This document shows, one piece after another, positions 44,118 through 55,200 of a stretch of 64,000 nucleotides of DNA. Source of the DNA: Heracleum sosnowskyi. Lineage: Eukaryota; Streptophyta; Magnoliopsida; Apiales; Apiaceae. Every line of letters begins with the position of its first letter. Positions within the stretch are counted from its first letter, which is position 1. Where the stretch lies: positions 9,201,044 to 9,265,043 of the forward strand of contig CM061243.1 in assembly GCA_030848705.1 (NCBI GenBank), written 5' to 3'. The notes beneath the pieces were generated by a model. It saw only the letters and a list, made by a program, of their open reading frames with translations, had not been told where the DNA came from and searched no databases. The translations under genes were made by a program, and so were the position numbers.

Positions 44118-46721
44118 CTAAGTTGCATATGGTACCCAATCTTTGTTGGGTCCTGCAGTTTCAGTGTTTCCTGAGTTTCTTTCAGTCACAACATCACAAG
44201 CATTATCAAAGACTTCCTGTTTGACTTCTCTTTTCACCCACTTAGGTTTAGAATTGGACTTGGTCCTTTTCTTAGTGGATGAAGCCTTTTTGCTGTTGCC
44301 AGCAGGCTCAGAAGTCTCAACAGTGTTTAGGTATGAGCATTTTTCAGTAGAGAGAACAGGTAAGTTAAAGCATGTACTCATGGCAGTGATTTTGCATGGC
44401 ATACAATCAATGTTATTACAGACACTCATAGTTCTATGCAAAAGGGGGGTTCTGTGTAAGTTACCATTGAGTTCAGTTGCATTGATCTTATCCTCAATTG
44501 GTTTCTTACAAACATGTGTTAAGTGATGTGTAGATCCACAGTTATTGCATAGTTTCCTAGAAGCACCTCCAACATTAGTGTATCCATTTCCTTTATTGAC
44601 ACCTACCTTACCATTCCTGTTTCTAGACTTGGGAGTTACTGGATTGACAGTATGTTCAGAAGTTGCTGTCGAACTATCCTTGACAGTATCTTTTATTCCT
44701 ACTGTCTTGACAGAAGGTTTGAAAGTTACTGTCTTGGAATCATTCTTGACAGTATCTTTGAAAGATTCTGTCTTGCCAATCGTGACAGCATCCTTTGAAC
44801 TTACTGTCTGATTGCTTGGTAAGTTTACTGTCTTGGGGATTGTGACAGTATCCTTTCCTTCCTTGAATGTGCTGTCAACACCTTCATCCTCATCAAGAAT
44901 TTCTTGTTTGATGAGCATGGCTTCTCCATCAAACTCAATTTCAGCAGCTTTGAAAATAGGAGTTTTAACTTTCTTGAGAATGGTGGGTTTGACAGCAGCA
45001 ATTCCAGGACAATCTTGAATCACAGTTTCCTTTCCAGGTCTTCTACCATAAGAAAAACCTATACCAACAGACTGATTTTCTGTATGCTTATCATTGTAAT
45101 CCTGAACTATCTTTGATGAGTTTCTATAGGCCTTAATCTTAAATTCATTTTCAGCAATCTCATTCCTCAGGAATTCCTCAACCTCCTTAGCACATTTTAA
45201 TTCATTTTTAAGTTTAGCATTCTCTTGAGCTAAAGAGCCTAGTGAACTGGTTTTGAGAACAAGAGAATCATTTTCAGACTGAAGTGTTTCATTTAGCTTA
45301 CTTAGTCTAGAGATTTCCTCATTAGCAGCAGATAAGCTAGTATAGACATTGAACATTTCAGCACTTAAGTCTTTAATGGTTTTCTTATACTCATCAGTAG
45401 ACATATCAAGTAAGACAAGTGAAGGTACCTGACTTGAAGGTGTTGATGCTACCTCATCAGTGCTAGCCATGAGAGCTAGGTTGACATATTCTTCCTCTTC
45501 TTCATCATCAGAATCATCCCAACACTTTCCTTCAGCCACATAGGCTCTACCTTGATTTTTCTTGGAGTATCCACCAGTTCCTTTCTCATATCTTTGAACC
45601 TGTTTGGGTCTTTTGCATTCAGTAGCAAAATGACCAGGTTCTCCACAGTTGTAACATTTGAACTTTGATCTATCCACAAATCCAGTTTTGTATCCTCCTT
45701 TGGTTGAACTTCCCACAGCAGCCTTTGATGAGCTTCCTTTGCTGAACTTGGATGCTTGGCCTTGAGGCTTGTATGACCTATCCTTCTTGAACTTTTTGGC
45801 CATGTAAGCCATAGTAGGGTTGTCCATGCTTTCCAGTTCCTCCATTGTGTAGAAGTCTTCATCTTCCACATCTTTAAGCTGTAGTACCACTTTCTCATCA
45901 TCTTCAACCACCTCTTCTATCTTCAAGGTCTGTGTTGGGGTTGATTGTGTGATCTGTAGTACTTCACTTGGCTGTGTGATCCTTGGCACATGTGCTACTA
46001 GGGCACTTGACATATTAGCCATCTTGTTCCTTGTTCCACTTTGTATGGCTCTCTTTTGAAAGAGTTCGAGTTCATAAGATTTCAGAATACCATAAAGTGT
46101 CTCAAAGGTTATAGTGTTGAGATCTCTTCCTTCTCGTATGGCTATTGTCTTGTGTTCAAGGTGATCAGGCAGTGTGAGCAGGAACTTGACATTTAATTCT
46201 TTTCTGTCATAGTACTTGCCATGTATCTGTAATTCAGTTAAGAGCTTACTGAACCTTTCAAACATGGAGGTTAAGTCTTCACCAGGCTTGGCCATGAATG
46301 CCTCATATTGAGATATTAGAATTTGCCTTTGGTTGCCCTTAACCTCTTCACTTCCTTCACAGAGTAAGGCTAACCTGATCCACATCTCCTTGGCTGATGT
46401 GCAGCTTATCACACTTCCACACATGGCTTTATCCAGCGTGAGAGAATCGAGCAAGATAAGTTGCAAATGATCATCTAGCACCATTTTCTCCTTTTCAGGT
46501 TCCAAGATTTCTGAGGGATCTTTGGGAACCCAATGTGCAGGAATAATCTCACCATTCACTGTTGTGGCTTCAATTTCCTTTCTTGGAATGAAAGGACCAT
46601 TCTCGAGTATACCTGGGTATAGTGGATTTGCAGCTTTGATAAACAACAAGATTTTTCTTTTCCAAATGCTGTAGTTCTCTTTATCAAATGCTGGGATCTT
46701 GATACTGTTTGATTTCTGCAT
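44118..46721 (-). CDS. Sirevirus gag with two zinc knuckles
   Basis: 867 codons starting 38 bases after the primer site. The N-terminal capsid-like region (FDKENYSIWKRKILLFIKAA, AKEMWIRLALLCEGSEEVK) is followed by CCHC knuckle 1, CYNCGEPGHFATEC (around residue 350), and a coiled coil (EISRLSKLNETLQSEND). A stretch around residues 610-700 is rich in KDTV/KDAV words, encoded by the element's CTGTC motif. Knuckle 2, CNNCGSTHHLTHVC, comes near residue 730. The C-terminus is basic. It ends at a UAG in frame with the protease. Gag forms the particle and binds the RNA. Confidence 0.95.
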   Translation of the reverse strand: MQKSNSIKIPAFDKENYSIWKRKILLFIKAANPLYPGILENGPFIPRKEIEATTVNGEIIPAHWVPKDPSEILEPEKEKMVLDDHLQLILLDSLTLDKAMCGSVISCTSAKEMWIRLALLCEGSEEVKGNQRQILISQYEAFMAKPGEDLTSMFERFSKLLTELQIHGKYYDRKELNVKFLLTLPDHLEHKTIAIREGRDLNTITFETLYGILKSYELELFQKRAIQSGTRNKMANMSSALVAHVPRITQPSEVLQITQSTPTQTLKIEEVVEDDEKVVLQLKDVEDEDFYTMEELESMDNPTMAYMAKKFKKDRSYKPQGQASKFSKGSSSKAAVGSSTKGGYKTGFVDRSKFKCYNCGEPGHFATECKRPKQVQRYEKGTGGYSKKNQGRAYVAEGKCWDDSDDEEEEEYVNLALMASTDEVASTPSSQVPSLVLLDMSTDEYKKTIKDLSAEMFNVYTSLSAANEEISRLSKLNETLQSENDSLVLKTSSLGSLAQENAKLKNELKCAKEVEEFLRNEIAENEFKIKAYRNSSKIVQDYNDKHTENQSVGIGFSYGRRPGKETVIQDCPGIAAVKPTILKKVKTPIFKAAEIEFDGEAMLIKQEILDEDEGVDSTFKEGKDTVTIPKTVNLPSNQTVSSKDAVTIGKTESFKDTVKNDSKTVTFKPSVKTVGIKDTVKDSSTATSEHTVNPVTPKSRNRNGKVGVNKGNGYTNVGGASRKLCNNCGSTHHLTHVCKKPIEDKINATELNGNLHRTPLLHRTMSVCNNIDCMPCKITAMSTCFNLPVLSTEKCSYLNTVETSEPAGNSKKASSTKKRTKSNSKPKWVKREVKQEVFDNACDVVTERNSGNTETAGPNKDWVPYAT

Positions 46722-46758
46722 TTTCTCCGGGATCTCAGATATGTATGTTAATCTGAAA

Positions 46759-46770
46759 GCTTTGATACCA
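46759..46770 (-). other. Primer-binding site (iMet tRNA type)
   Basis: On the minus strand TGGTATCAAAGC begins two bases after the 5' LTR. Plant initiator-Met sites read TGGTATCAGAGC, so there is one mismatch. Confidence 0.9.
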
Positions 46771-46772
46771 GT

Positions 46773-47830
46773 TGTTAGTCCTTGTGTATTGCAGAAGGGG
46801 GGGGGGGGATGAATGCAATACTGATAAAATTCAATCTAAATTTCAACAACTAAAATCAAGATTAAACGTTATCAGCAATATATGTAATCACGAACAGTAT
46901 TTAGTAAGAACAAGATTCACAAAATAAATGTTTTATTCATTTTGCAAAGTGTTGCTACAACCTCAAGAAAGAATTCTCGAGCTTCGGGTTTTCTTCAAAA
47001 ACACTTCCTTGTCTTCGTTACAATTCTAGAATGAGTTGATAGTAGGTATAAGACTAACCCTATCACTATCAGTCACGGGTTTGTGAAGCTGTTGTCACTG
47101 TCAAGTGGCAGCTTCTTACAGATTGTCTTACCCATGTGACTTTCCTAAATTGCTAACATGTCAGATATACATTACAAAGAAAGCAACCTAGATTCATTCC
47201 ATTTCCAGCTAAACCAATTCAGCAGATAAAGACTTGACCTTGCTCTTGAATTGATTCGCTTTTGTTTTGCAGTGCTTGAAGCTTCTGTCGTAGTCTTGCA
47301 GACTTGGTGCAGCTTAGGGATACTGCATCACGCCTGTTTCTTGAACATTTAAACTGTCACGGGATTTGACTGAGAAAGATACCTAGCATAAGGATCTTTA
47401 TTGAGACAGTTACTTTTGCCGCAAAGCTTGCTGTCACAGGAATGATCTTTTGGTGACAGTATGAGTTCCCCGCATAGAGTGCTGTCGAGGATCCCAAACT
47501 TGCTGTCGAGGGCAATAGTTGCTGTCGCGTAGTCTTCCGCCAATGTTGCTGTTAGAGTGAATATGCTGTCGTGACTTGCAACATTCTGTCTTCTTGTAAT
47601 CTTACTGTCACAGCTTTAGGACAGTAACCTTTATTCATGTTGTCATCCAAAAAGCATTCTTTGAGGCTTGAACACATAAGTGAACTTCTTTCAAACAATA
47701 CAACTAGAATAACATTACATACTGATTACAAGAACATACTTTGGCTATGACAGCATGTTCTACTTAATTTAAAAAATTAAGTACAATCAAAGTTAAGTTG
47801 TTTCTATGCTATCACCCATAAATCCCAACA
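46773..47830 (-). repeat. 5' LTR of the Sirevirus-like element
   Basis: 1058 bp, the same ends as the 3' LTR. The G-run near the + strand start is 12 G, where the partner has GGGGGAGGG. Two of the five other differences fall inside CTGTC words. Confidence 0.93.
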
Positions 47831-47886
47831 GCTATTATAATGTAATTTATAGTATAAAAGTTACTCCAATGCAACACTATAATGGG

Positions 47887-47957
47887 GTAAAAATTACACC
47901 AAATGAATAGTGTGATTCCAAATTCGGTGTCAAAAGTACATTTGGTGTAATTTTTAC
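47887..47957. other. 19-bp perfect inverted repeat (MITE-like core)
   Basis: GTAAAAATTACACCAAATG (47887-47905) pairs with CATTTGGTGTAATTTTTAC (47939-47957), with a 33-nt loop. It may be part of a small foldback element flanking the Sirevirus. No target duplication is defined. Confidence 0.6.
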
Positions 47958-47959
47958 AC

Positions 47960-48909
47960 CAAATTTTTTGTCTTTATAATGTCTACCATGCCTTGGTGTT
48001 TGTTAATAAAAACAAATTTATTCCCTAAATGTCCCATCTATTTCTTATTATATCTCAATAACATACTTGTTTTTGGAAAAGTGAGAATGTCATATTTTAA
48101 GCTTTTGAAAAATCTATTTCTAATACAACATCTTTTAACTTATATGCTTTTTACATATTAATTTCTTCTTTTATAGCCACTTAATCCACAATCCGTTAGA
48201 TATAACAGTAAAAGTTATTACATATATAGTAATTTATCCATACTATTATATAATAGCTGAAACATTGAAAATTTTGATTTTCTGATTTTTTTTGTTTTCT
48301 GGTCCGAAACATTGAGGGGTTGTTTACTTTAAGAATTTTTTTCCAATTTTCCTTTTCTAAATTTTCTGGAATTTTATTTTTCATATAAAATCATTGAAAA
48401 TTAAGAAAGTTTGTTCCAAATGCTCGAACATTTCAGAAATAAGAAAAATAGAAAACATGTTCAAATCAAATCATGTTAATTTTCTTTTTTCTAATGTTTT
48501 TAAAACTTAAATGAACTATTTTTTGAAAGAAAATTTAAATAAACTCAAATGAACTAAATTACCCATGTTATATTATTTAATTTTATTAAAAGCATACTTT
48601 CATTTCAATTACGAAATAATAAAATAATAATAAGTAATAGTAATTGATCGACACGTTGCCATAAATACATCTAAGAATACTAAGAATACCAATTATACTG
48701 TATCATTCCATCATTAATACACCCCCAAAATATCATACTATATATTATCCAATTATTAATAATTTTACTATACACACATATAAATATATCAATCATACAA
48801 TATATTTTCATCATTAACACATCCCAAAATCATATAATATATGACACAATTATCTATGAAATATATAAAACTCATTAACATACACCCCAAAATATCATTA
48901 TAGTTTCTT
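47960..48909. other. AT-rich intergenic sequence
   Basis: No gene is seen. A Helitron-like 5' phrase (ACTATTATATAATAGCTGAA then ACATTGAAAATTTT) occurs near 48240 without a matching 3' end. Confidence 0.4.
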
Positions 48910-49045
48910 GTAGATAAGAAGTTAATGAGCTATTTCATGTTCATTGAAGAAGGCTCGAGAAGCTATGTCTCATTGTAGTAGATAAGAAGTTAATGAGCTA
49001 TTTCCTGTTCATTCAAGGAGACTCGAGAAGCTATGTCTCATTGTA
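48910..49045 (+). repeat. Two-copy 68-bp tandem duplication
   Basis: GTAGATAAGAAGTTAATGAG...CTCGAGAAGCTATGTCTCATT occurs at 48910 and again at 48978 with a few substitutions. Confidence 0.85.
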
Positions 49046-49292
49046 ATAGATAACCCTCTCTCGTAACTAAGGAGTTAAAGAGCTAGAGTAGCTGTTATTA
49101 AAGCGGCTAGGAGCGAAAGTAAATCAACCAAAAGTATTAATCGATAAATTTCGCGTCACCTCATAAGAATCTATCGATTAAGAGTAAAAAACATAAGATT
49201 TGTGAATGAATTGAATAACATCTTGAAATTTACGTATTAGATGGATTCAATGGAGAAATCAATGTCATTCAGAGGGCATCTCCAGCTGTGAA

Positions 49293-49842
49293 TATGGCTG
49301 AGCAGAACTGAACCAGAACCGAAAAACCAAACAGAATAGTATAATTTCGGTTCGGTTCGGTTCTAATTTTTTGAAAATTCGGTCTTTTCGGTCCGGACCG
49401 AATAGACCGAAATAAATATCGGTTCGGTTCGGTTTTTTCAAAAAAAATTCGGTCCGAACCGAATAGACCGAATTTTTTTTATTTTATATTTATATAATTT
49501 TTATAGATATAATATATTAATTTTATATGTATGTATATATTCAAAATTTTGCATGGATTATTTTTTGTTCGAGATTTGAAGTTTAAACTATTATATTTAC
49601 ATTTCATACTTGTATTTCATTAGCTAATTTTTTTAATTTTAGAAAAATCATATTTTTTGGTTTTTTTTGAAATAAAAATTTTTTATTTGAAAAAATTTCG
49701 GTTCTTTTATGAAAGAACCGAACCGAATAGAATTATTTCGGTTCGGTTCGGTTCCGGTCCAAAATACAATTTCGGTTCGGTTCGGTAAAAAAAACGATAA
49801 TTCGGTTCTCGGTCTATTCGGTTCAGTCCGGTTCTGGACCCT
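49293..49842. mobile_element. hAT-like non-autonomous element rich in GGTTCGG
   Basis: GGTTCGGTTCGG runs lie toward both ends, in + orientation and as CCGAACCGAA. Ends contain AGAACTGAACC on the left and the matching ACTGAACCG on the right (reverse complement). Near-identical 9-bp flanks AGCTGTGAA (49284-49292) and AGATGTGAA (49843-49851) are a possible degraded target duplication. The centre is AT-rich and non-coding. Confidence 0.45.
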
Positions 49843-50481
49843 AGATGTGAAGATAGATATACCATATATTTCGATTATTAAAAAAATAATATTAAAACCC
49901 ATACATTTTCCGTCCATTATTCTATTTACTAAAATAGCAAAATAATATAATTAATAGTAAATAATCAATTACCCTTTTCAGGTAAAACATGTTACTTTTT
50001 TAAATTTTTAATAACTAATCAATTTTGTATTTAATTCATTACCTTTCTTGTTTTTTAAACTATAATTCCTTCTTTTCTAAAAACATTATAGCAAATTCTA
50101 TTGAATAAAATAAGATATTCATAATATAATTACTAATAAATAATCAATTTCTTTTTTAGCTAAAACATTTTTTTTATATATAATTTTTGTAACTAAACAT
50201 CTCTTTTTACAAACGGACAACATATATATAGTTATTATATTAGATCAAATCATCTTTAAAAAAATTTAACCTACAAAATTTATGTCATTAAATTTTCAGT
50301 AAGAGATTATATAAAATATTATATTATATTAAAATATTATATTATATTAAATTTATGTCATTAAATCGATTTACTCTCAATAGTGTTGTGTATCATGTGT
50401 CCACTAATGATGGCAATAACACTCTCCATGGTACAAGATATAAGTTATTCTTCTTCTTTTTTCCCCCAGATATTTAGATAA

Positions 50482-50835
50482 GAGCAAATTTTAAAGTGGT
50501 GATCAAACTTTACCCGCTTTTGCATTTTGATGCCCGAATTTTAAATTTGTAATTTAGTGGCCAGATATTACTTTCAGTTTTCAAAAAGATGGCTAAGAGC
50601 CACTTTTTTGAGAAAAAAAAGTGGCCCGTAACCATCTTTTTGAAAAATAAAAGTAATGTTCGGCTACCTATTGCAAATTACCACTTTTTTTAGAAAAAAA
50701 AAACTTAAAAAAGTGGCCCGTAGCCACCATTTTGAAAAATAAAGGTAATGTCTGGCCACCATATTGCAAATTAAAAAATATGATCATCAAAATGCAAAAG
50801 TGGGTAAAGTTTGGCCACCACTTTGAAGTTTACTC
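50482..50835. mobile_element. Mutator-type MITE, 354 bp, in an aldose epimerase intron
   Basis: A perfect 9-bp target duplication TTTAGATAA (50473-50481 and 50836-50844) encloses long inverted arms. GAGCAAATTTTAAAGTGG and ACTTTACCC on the left match GAGTAAACTTCAAAGTGG and ACTTTACCC on the reverse complement of the right. The arms continue for over 100 bp with TTTTGCATTTTGATG and GGCCACTTTTTT. A 9-bp duplication fits Mutator-like elements. It has no coding capacity. Confidence 0.9.
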
Positions 50836-51615
50836 TTTAGATAATGAAATGCGACATCAAATACCAGGTGGTAAAATGGGGTTCAGTGAGTTGATATGGA
50901 CTGTTAAAGATTACCAGGTGAATAGCTATATTACACTCACTTACAGCAGCCCGGATGGTCAAAATGGTACATACTTGTAGCTTCTCCACTGTATCCATTT
51001 CTTTGTTGAATTAAGGTGTTTTAGCTTAACTGGAATTGTTCCAAATGAAACAGGATTTCCTGGTGATGTTTCGGTTGAAGTTACATATATGTTGATGGAT
51101 GCAAATAAGCTGGCGCTGAAAATGAAAGCAAAGCCCAAGAATAAGGCCACTCCAATAAACCTAGCTTCACACACTTACTGGAATCTGGCAGGGCATAACA
51201 GTGGCAATATTTTGTCACACAGCATCCAACTATTAGCATCCAAGATCACCCCAGTTAAGAAAGACTTGATTCCCACAGGCCAAATCATACCTGTGGCAGG
51301 GACAGCGTATGATTTCCTACAAGCTCGTGAGATTGGAAGTAAAATAGGTGAATTTTCAAATGGATACGATATCAATTATGTGCTTGATGGCACCAGTAAG
51401 AAGCATTTGAACAAGGCTGCTATAGTGTACGACAGCAAATCCGGGAGAAAGATGGAACTTTGGACTAATCAACCAGGAGTACAGTTTTATACCAGCAACA
51501 TGATATACAATGAGAAGGGAAAATCAGGGTTTGTTTATCAGAAGTATGCTGGACTTTGCTTGGAGACTCAAGGATTTCCTGACGCCGTGAATCAGCCAAA
51601 TTTCCCTTCACAAAT

Positions 51616-51860
51616 TATTAGTGATATTAGTGATAATAAATTAGAAAAGTCAAAGTCAAAACAATGAGCTGTCATTTGACATTTTTTGTATATTCTGTTA
51701 GTTTGTTAGTTCCCGCCAAAAGTTAGTTAGAGAATAGAACTACTCATTCTTCTTGTATAGTTAGTATAAAGGAGGTATGAGATGATGTACAGAATTATCT
51801 TTTTGTATTCAAGTTTTACAAGTAATGAAATGGTTAAGCTCTCTCTTACAGAAACTATCA
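51616..51860 (+). repeat. 5' LTR of the TA...CA copia element
   Basis: 245 bp. It starts TATTAGTGATATTAGTGATA (a 10-bp direct repeat at the tip) and ends GAAACTATCA. The short U3 has AGTATAAAGGAGG as TATA candidate near 51766. Confidence 0.95.
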
Positions 51861-51872
51861 TGGTATCAGAGC
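51861..51872 (+). other. Primer-binding site (iMet tRNA)
   Basis: TGGTATCAGAGC follows the LTR with no spacer, a full match to the plant initiator-Met type. Confidence 0.95.
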
Positions 51873-52275
51873 CTATGGCGACTTGATCTTCCACGCTGTG
51901 TTTTCTAAGTCTACATTCTCGCCTTCTTCGCGAATTCTCGATCTGATTCAGGTGTTTTCAAAACCTCCATTATCGTCTTCCTCGAAAACTCTCAATTGAT
52001 TCAGGTGTTTTTCTGGTTTTGTTCTATAGACAAGTTTTTCTCTGAATTTAATCTTGATACTTCGTTTTCTTCCGAATTCTTGCAAAATTTAGTTTGCATA
52101 TTCTTCTGATTTTCTTGTTCTTTGAAGGTTCTGATTGTTGTGACTGATTGGCGTAGATCTCTATATCTGCTATCTCTATAATTCCAGTTTTTCTTTCTGC
52201 ATGCAAACTGTTTGATAAAATTACTCTTTGAAAATATTGATACTTTTGTTCGTATCAATCACAATTGTCTTAAAC

Positions 52276-55200
52276 ATGAATACTACCGCTGCTAATCTTG
52301 TTAATAATCACGATCCGTCTAGTGTTTACTACATTCATCCTTCGGATGCTTCTTCAACTCAGCTTGTTTCTGTTAAATTTGATGGAAGTGGTTTCAGTAA
52401 CTGGAAACGATCAATGCTGTTAGTCTTGTCAGCTAAGAATAAGATAGGGTTTGTTGATGGTACTATACCAGTACCTGACAGAGTTTCACCTGAATACAAG
52501 TTCTGGTCAAGATGTAATGATCTTGTGATTTCCTGGATTATCTTTAATCTTGATGCAACAATAGCAAAAAGTGTTTTGTTTCTGCAAACTGCAAGAGAAA
52601 TCTGGTCTGATTTGGAAGAACGCTATGGTTATGCGTCCATGGCAGAAGTGTATTCTCTGGAACAAAGGCTATCTGAGATGATGCAAGGTTCAAAGAATAT
52701 ATCAGAGTTTTTCACTGCTATCAAGACTGTCTGGGATGGACTTTTAGATGCTAATCCCTTACCAAGCTGTACTTGCAACAAGTGTACTTGTGGTTTATCT
52801 CAGAAAATCCAGGACATGCAACAAGATCAGAAGTTACTTCAGTTTATGATGAAGTTAAATGATAATTTTGCTGCAGTTAGGGCTAATGTTCTCATGATGC
52901 ATCCTTTGCCAAATGTTTCAGCTGCTTATCGACTCTTTGCTCAAGAAGAGAGACATAAAGAGATATCTCAAGCTTCTTTACAAACTGAGTCCATGGCTTT
53001 TATTGCAGATAAGAGGAATAATAGTAACAGAGTTGGTTTCTCACATACTCCTGGAAATGGATTCTCACATACTCCTGGAAATTCTCAATATAGAGGAAAT
53101 TACTCTGGTTCTAGGAAGTTTGGTTCTAAACCTGGTTCAAATTACTACTGTACACACTGCAAAGTACCAGGACACAGTGTTGATAGATGTTTCAAGATAC
53201 ATGGCTTCCCTACTAGCTATAAAGGAGGTCATAATAAGGATACTAGAGTGGCTGCTCTTGTTCAAAGTTCTGATGAGTCTGATTCACCCACTGATAATGA
53301 TCATAAAACTGATGCTTCTTTCAGTCAATCCAGTCAAATTTCTCCTGAACAGTATAATCAATTACTGGAATTGCTTACCAAGCAACATCTGTCTGAAAAT
53401 CAGCAAATTTCACACAACAATGATGCAGAGTCTTCTCATACTGCTCTTCTTACAGGTAAGGCTTGCTTACTTTCCTGTTCTAAATCAGAATGGTTGCTAG
53501 ATAGTGGAGCTACAGACCATATAACAAATAATATAGAAGATTTTTCTGTTTATAGAGTTATTTCTGAATTTGACAATACTATCACTATTCCAAATGGTAG
53601 TAAAGTACTGGTTACTCACATTGGAGATGTTTTGTTGCATGGTAACATTTTACTCAAGGATGTTCTGCTTGTTCCTTCATTTCACTTCAAACTTATTTCC
53701 ACTCATAAGCTGTGTCTTGATCTTAGTTGTCAATTGATATTCAATTCTGATTCTTGTTTCCTTCAGGACCATTCACAGAAAGGTCCACCAATTCTTCTTG
53801 GTAAACTGAGTAATGGCTTGTATAGTGTGGACAAAGCTGGTATGAAGCATTCTTCTTCTTTACCTATTCAAGCCTGCCTCAGTGCTGCTTCAATTCATTC
53901 TGCAAGTCTATGGCATATGAGATTAGGTCACTTACCCTTTCCTCAAATGAAGTTAGTAGTTCCATCATGTGATGTGAAATCCCTTAGTTCAGAACATATT
54001 TGTCAAGTATGTCCATTAGCTAAGAAAACTAGAAACTCTTTTCCTTCAAGTTGTATTAAAACTACTGCTATTTTTCAGCTCATTCACATTGATATCTGGG
54101 GACCTTATAAGGTCAAAACTTCTACTGGTTGTAATCAATTTCTTACAATTGTTGATGATTTTAGCAGATTTACTTGGGTACATCTTATCAAATATAAATC
54201 TGATGTTCCTACTGTGTTTGCAAATTTTATATCCTTTGTCAAAACTCAATTTCAAACTTCAATTCTTTGTGTAAGATCTGATAATGCCTTAGAACTTACA
54301 GCTGGTAAAATGAGAGATTTGTTCCTCAAAGAAGGAATAGTCAATCAAACTTCTTGTGTCTATTCTCCACAACAAAATGGGGTTGTGGAGAGGAAACATA
54401 GACATCTTTTAGAAACTGCTAGGGCATTATACATTCAGTCTAAAGTTCCTGCTAGGTATTGGGGTGACTGCATTCTTTGTGCCACTTATCTGATAAACAG
54501 GATGCCATTGAAAAGCATAAATCTTCAAACTCCTTATTTCAAACTTTTCAATTCCCATCCTTCTTTAACAAACCTTAGGTGTTTTGGTTGTCTTTGTTAC
54601 ATTTCTACTCTGAAGGTAAACAGATCAAAATTTGATAATAGAGCTTCTTCTGCTGTTTTTTTGGGATATCCAGTCCATGTTAAAGGATACAAAGTCCTGG
54701 ATCTTGTTACAAATTCCATCACAATATCAAGAGATGTCATTTTTTATGAATCTCATTTTCCTTTTCATTTACTTCAACCCAATGGTCATCCATACAGAAA
54801 TTCTATATTCTTGCCTCATATGACTACTACATCTACTTCTTCCTTTGACATTCCACCTTCTGATTTTACTTTTTCATCAGTTAGTAATGATTTTATAACT
54901 ACTCCAAATATTTCTTATGATACTCCAATTTCATCTATTCCTTCTGCTACTGTAACTCCAAATATTTCTTTTGACAATCATGGATCAAATTCAGAACACA
55001 ATCCTGGTTCTTCTCAGTCCATTGATATTAGTGCTTTGTCTAGCCCAGAAATTTCAGATGTAGTTGTTCCTATCAGACAATCTACAAGGATCAGAAATCC
55101 TCCTACTTACTTGAATGAGTATCAATGTCATTACAGTCAAAGTACTCTTTCAAATCCTCACTGGTGCAACCTTATATCCAGCTCCATGTTACCTACTTCT

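Larger units (their letters stand above)
33335..47830 (-). mobile_element. Sirevirus-like Ty1/copia retrotransposon, 14.5 kb, structurally intact
   Basis: Long LTRs (33335-34389 and 46773-47830) are flanked by the target duplication GCTAT (33330-33334, 47831-47835). In minus-strand order the parts are 5' LTR, iMet-type primer site, gag (867 codons), UAG, pol (1073 codons), a small acidic ORF, a 1644-codon ORF, polypurine tract and 3' LTR. Long LTRs, a large gag with two zinc knuckles, and an extra ORF after pol are Sirevirus features. LTRs differ by about five substitutions plus a G-run length change, so insertion was recent. At 14.5 kb it is unusually large for Ty1/copia. Confidence 0.93.

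Noticed and set aside
48237..48320. Helitron start phrase near 48240
   Set aside because: No 3' terminus was found; mentioned only as a possible remnant.
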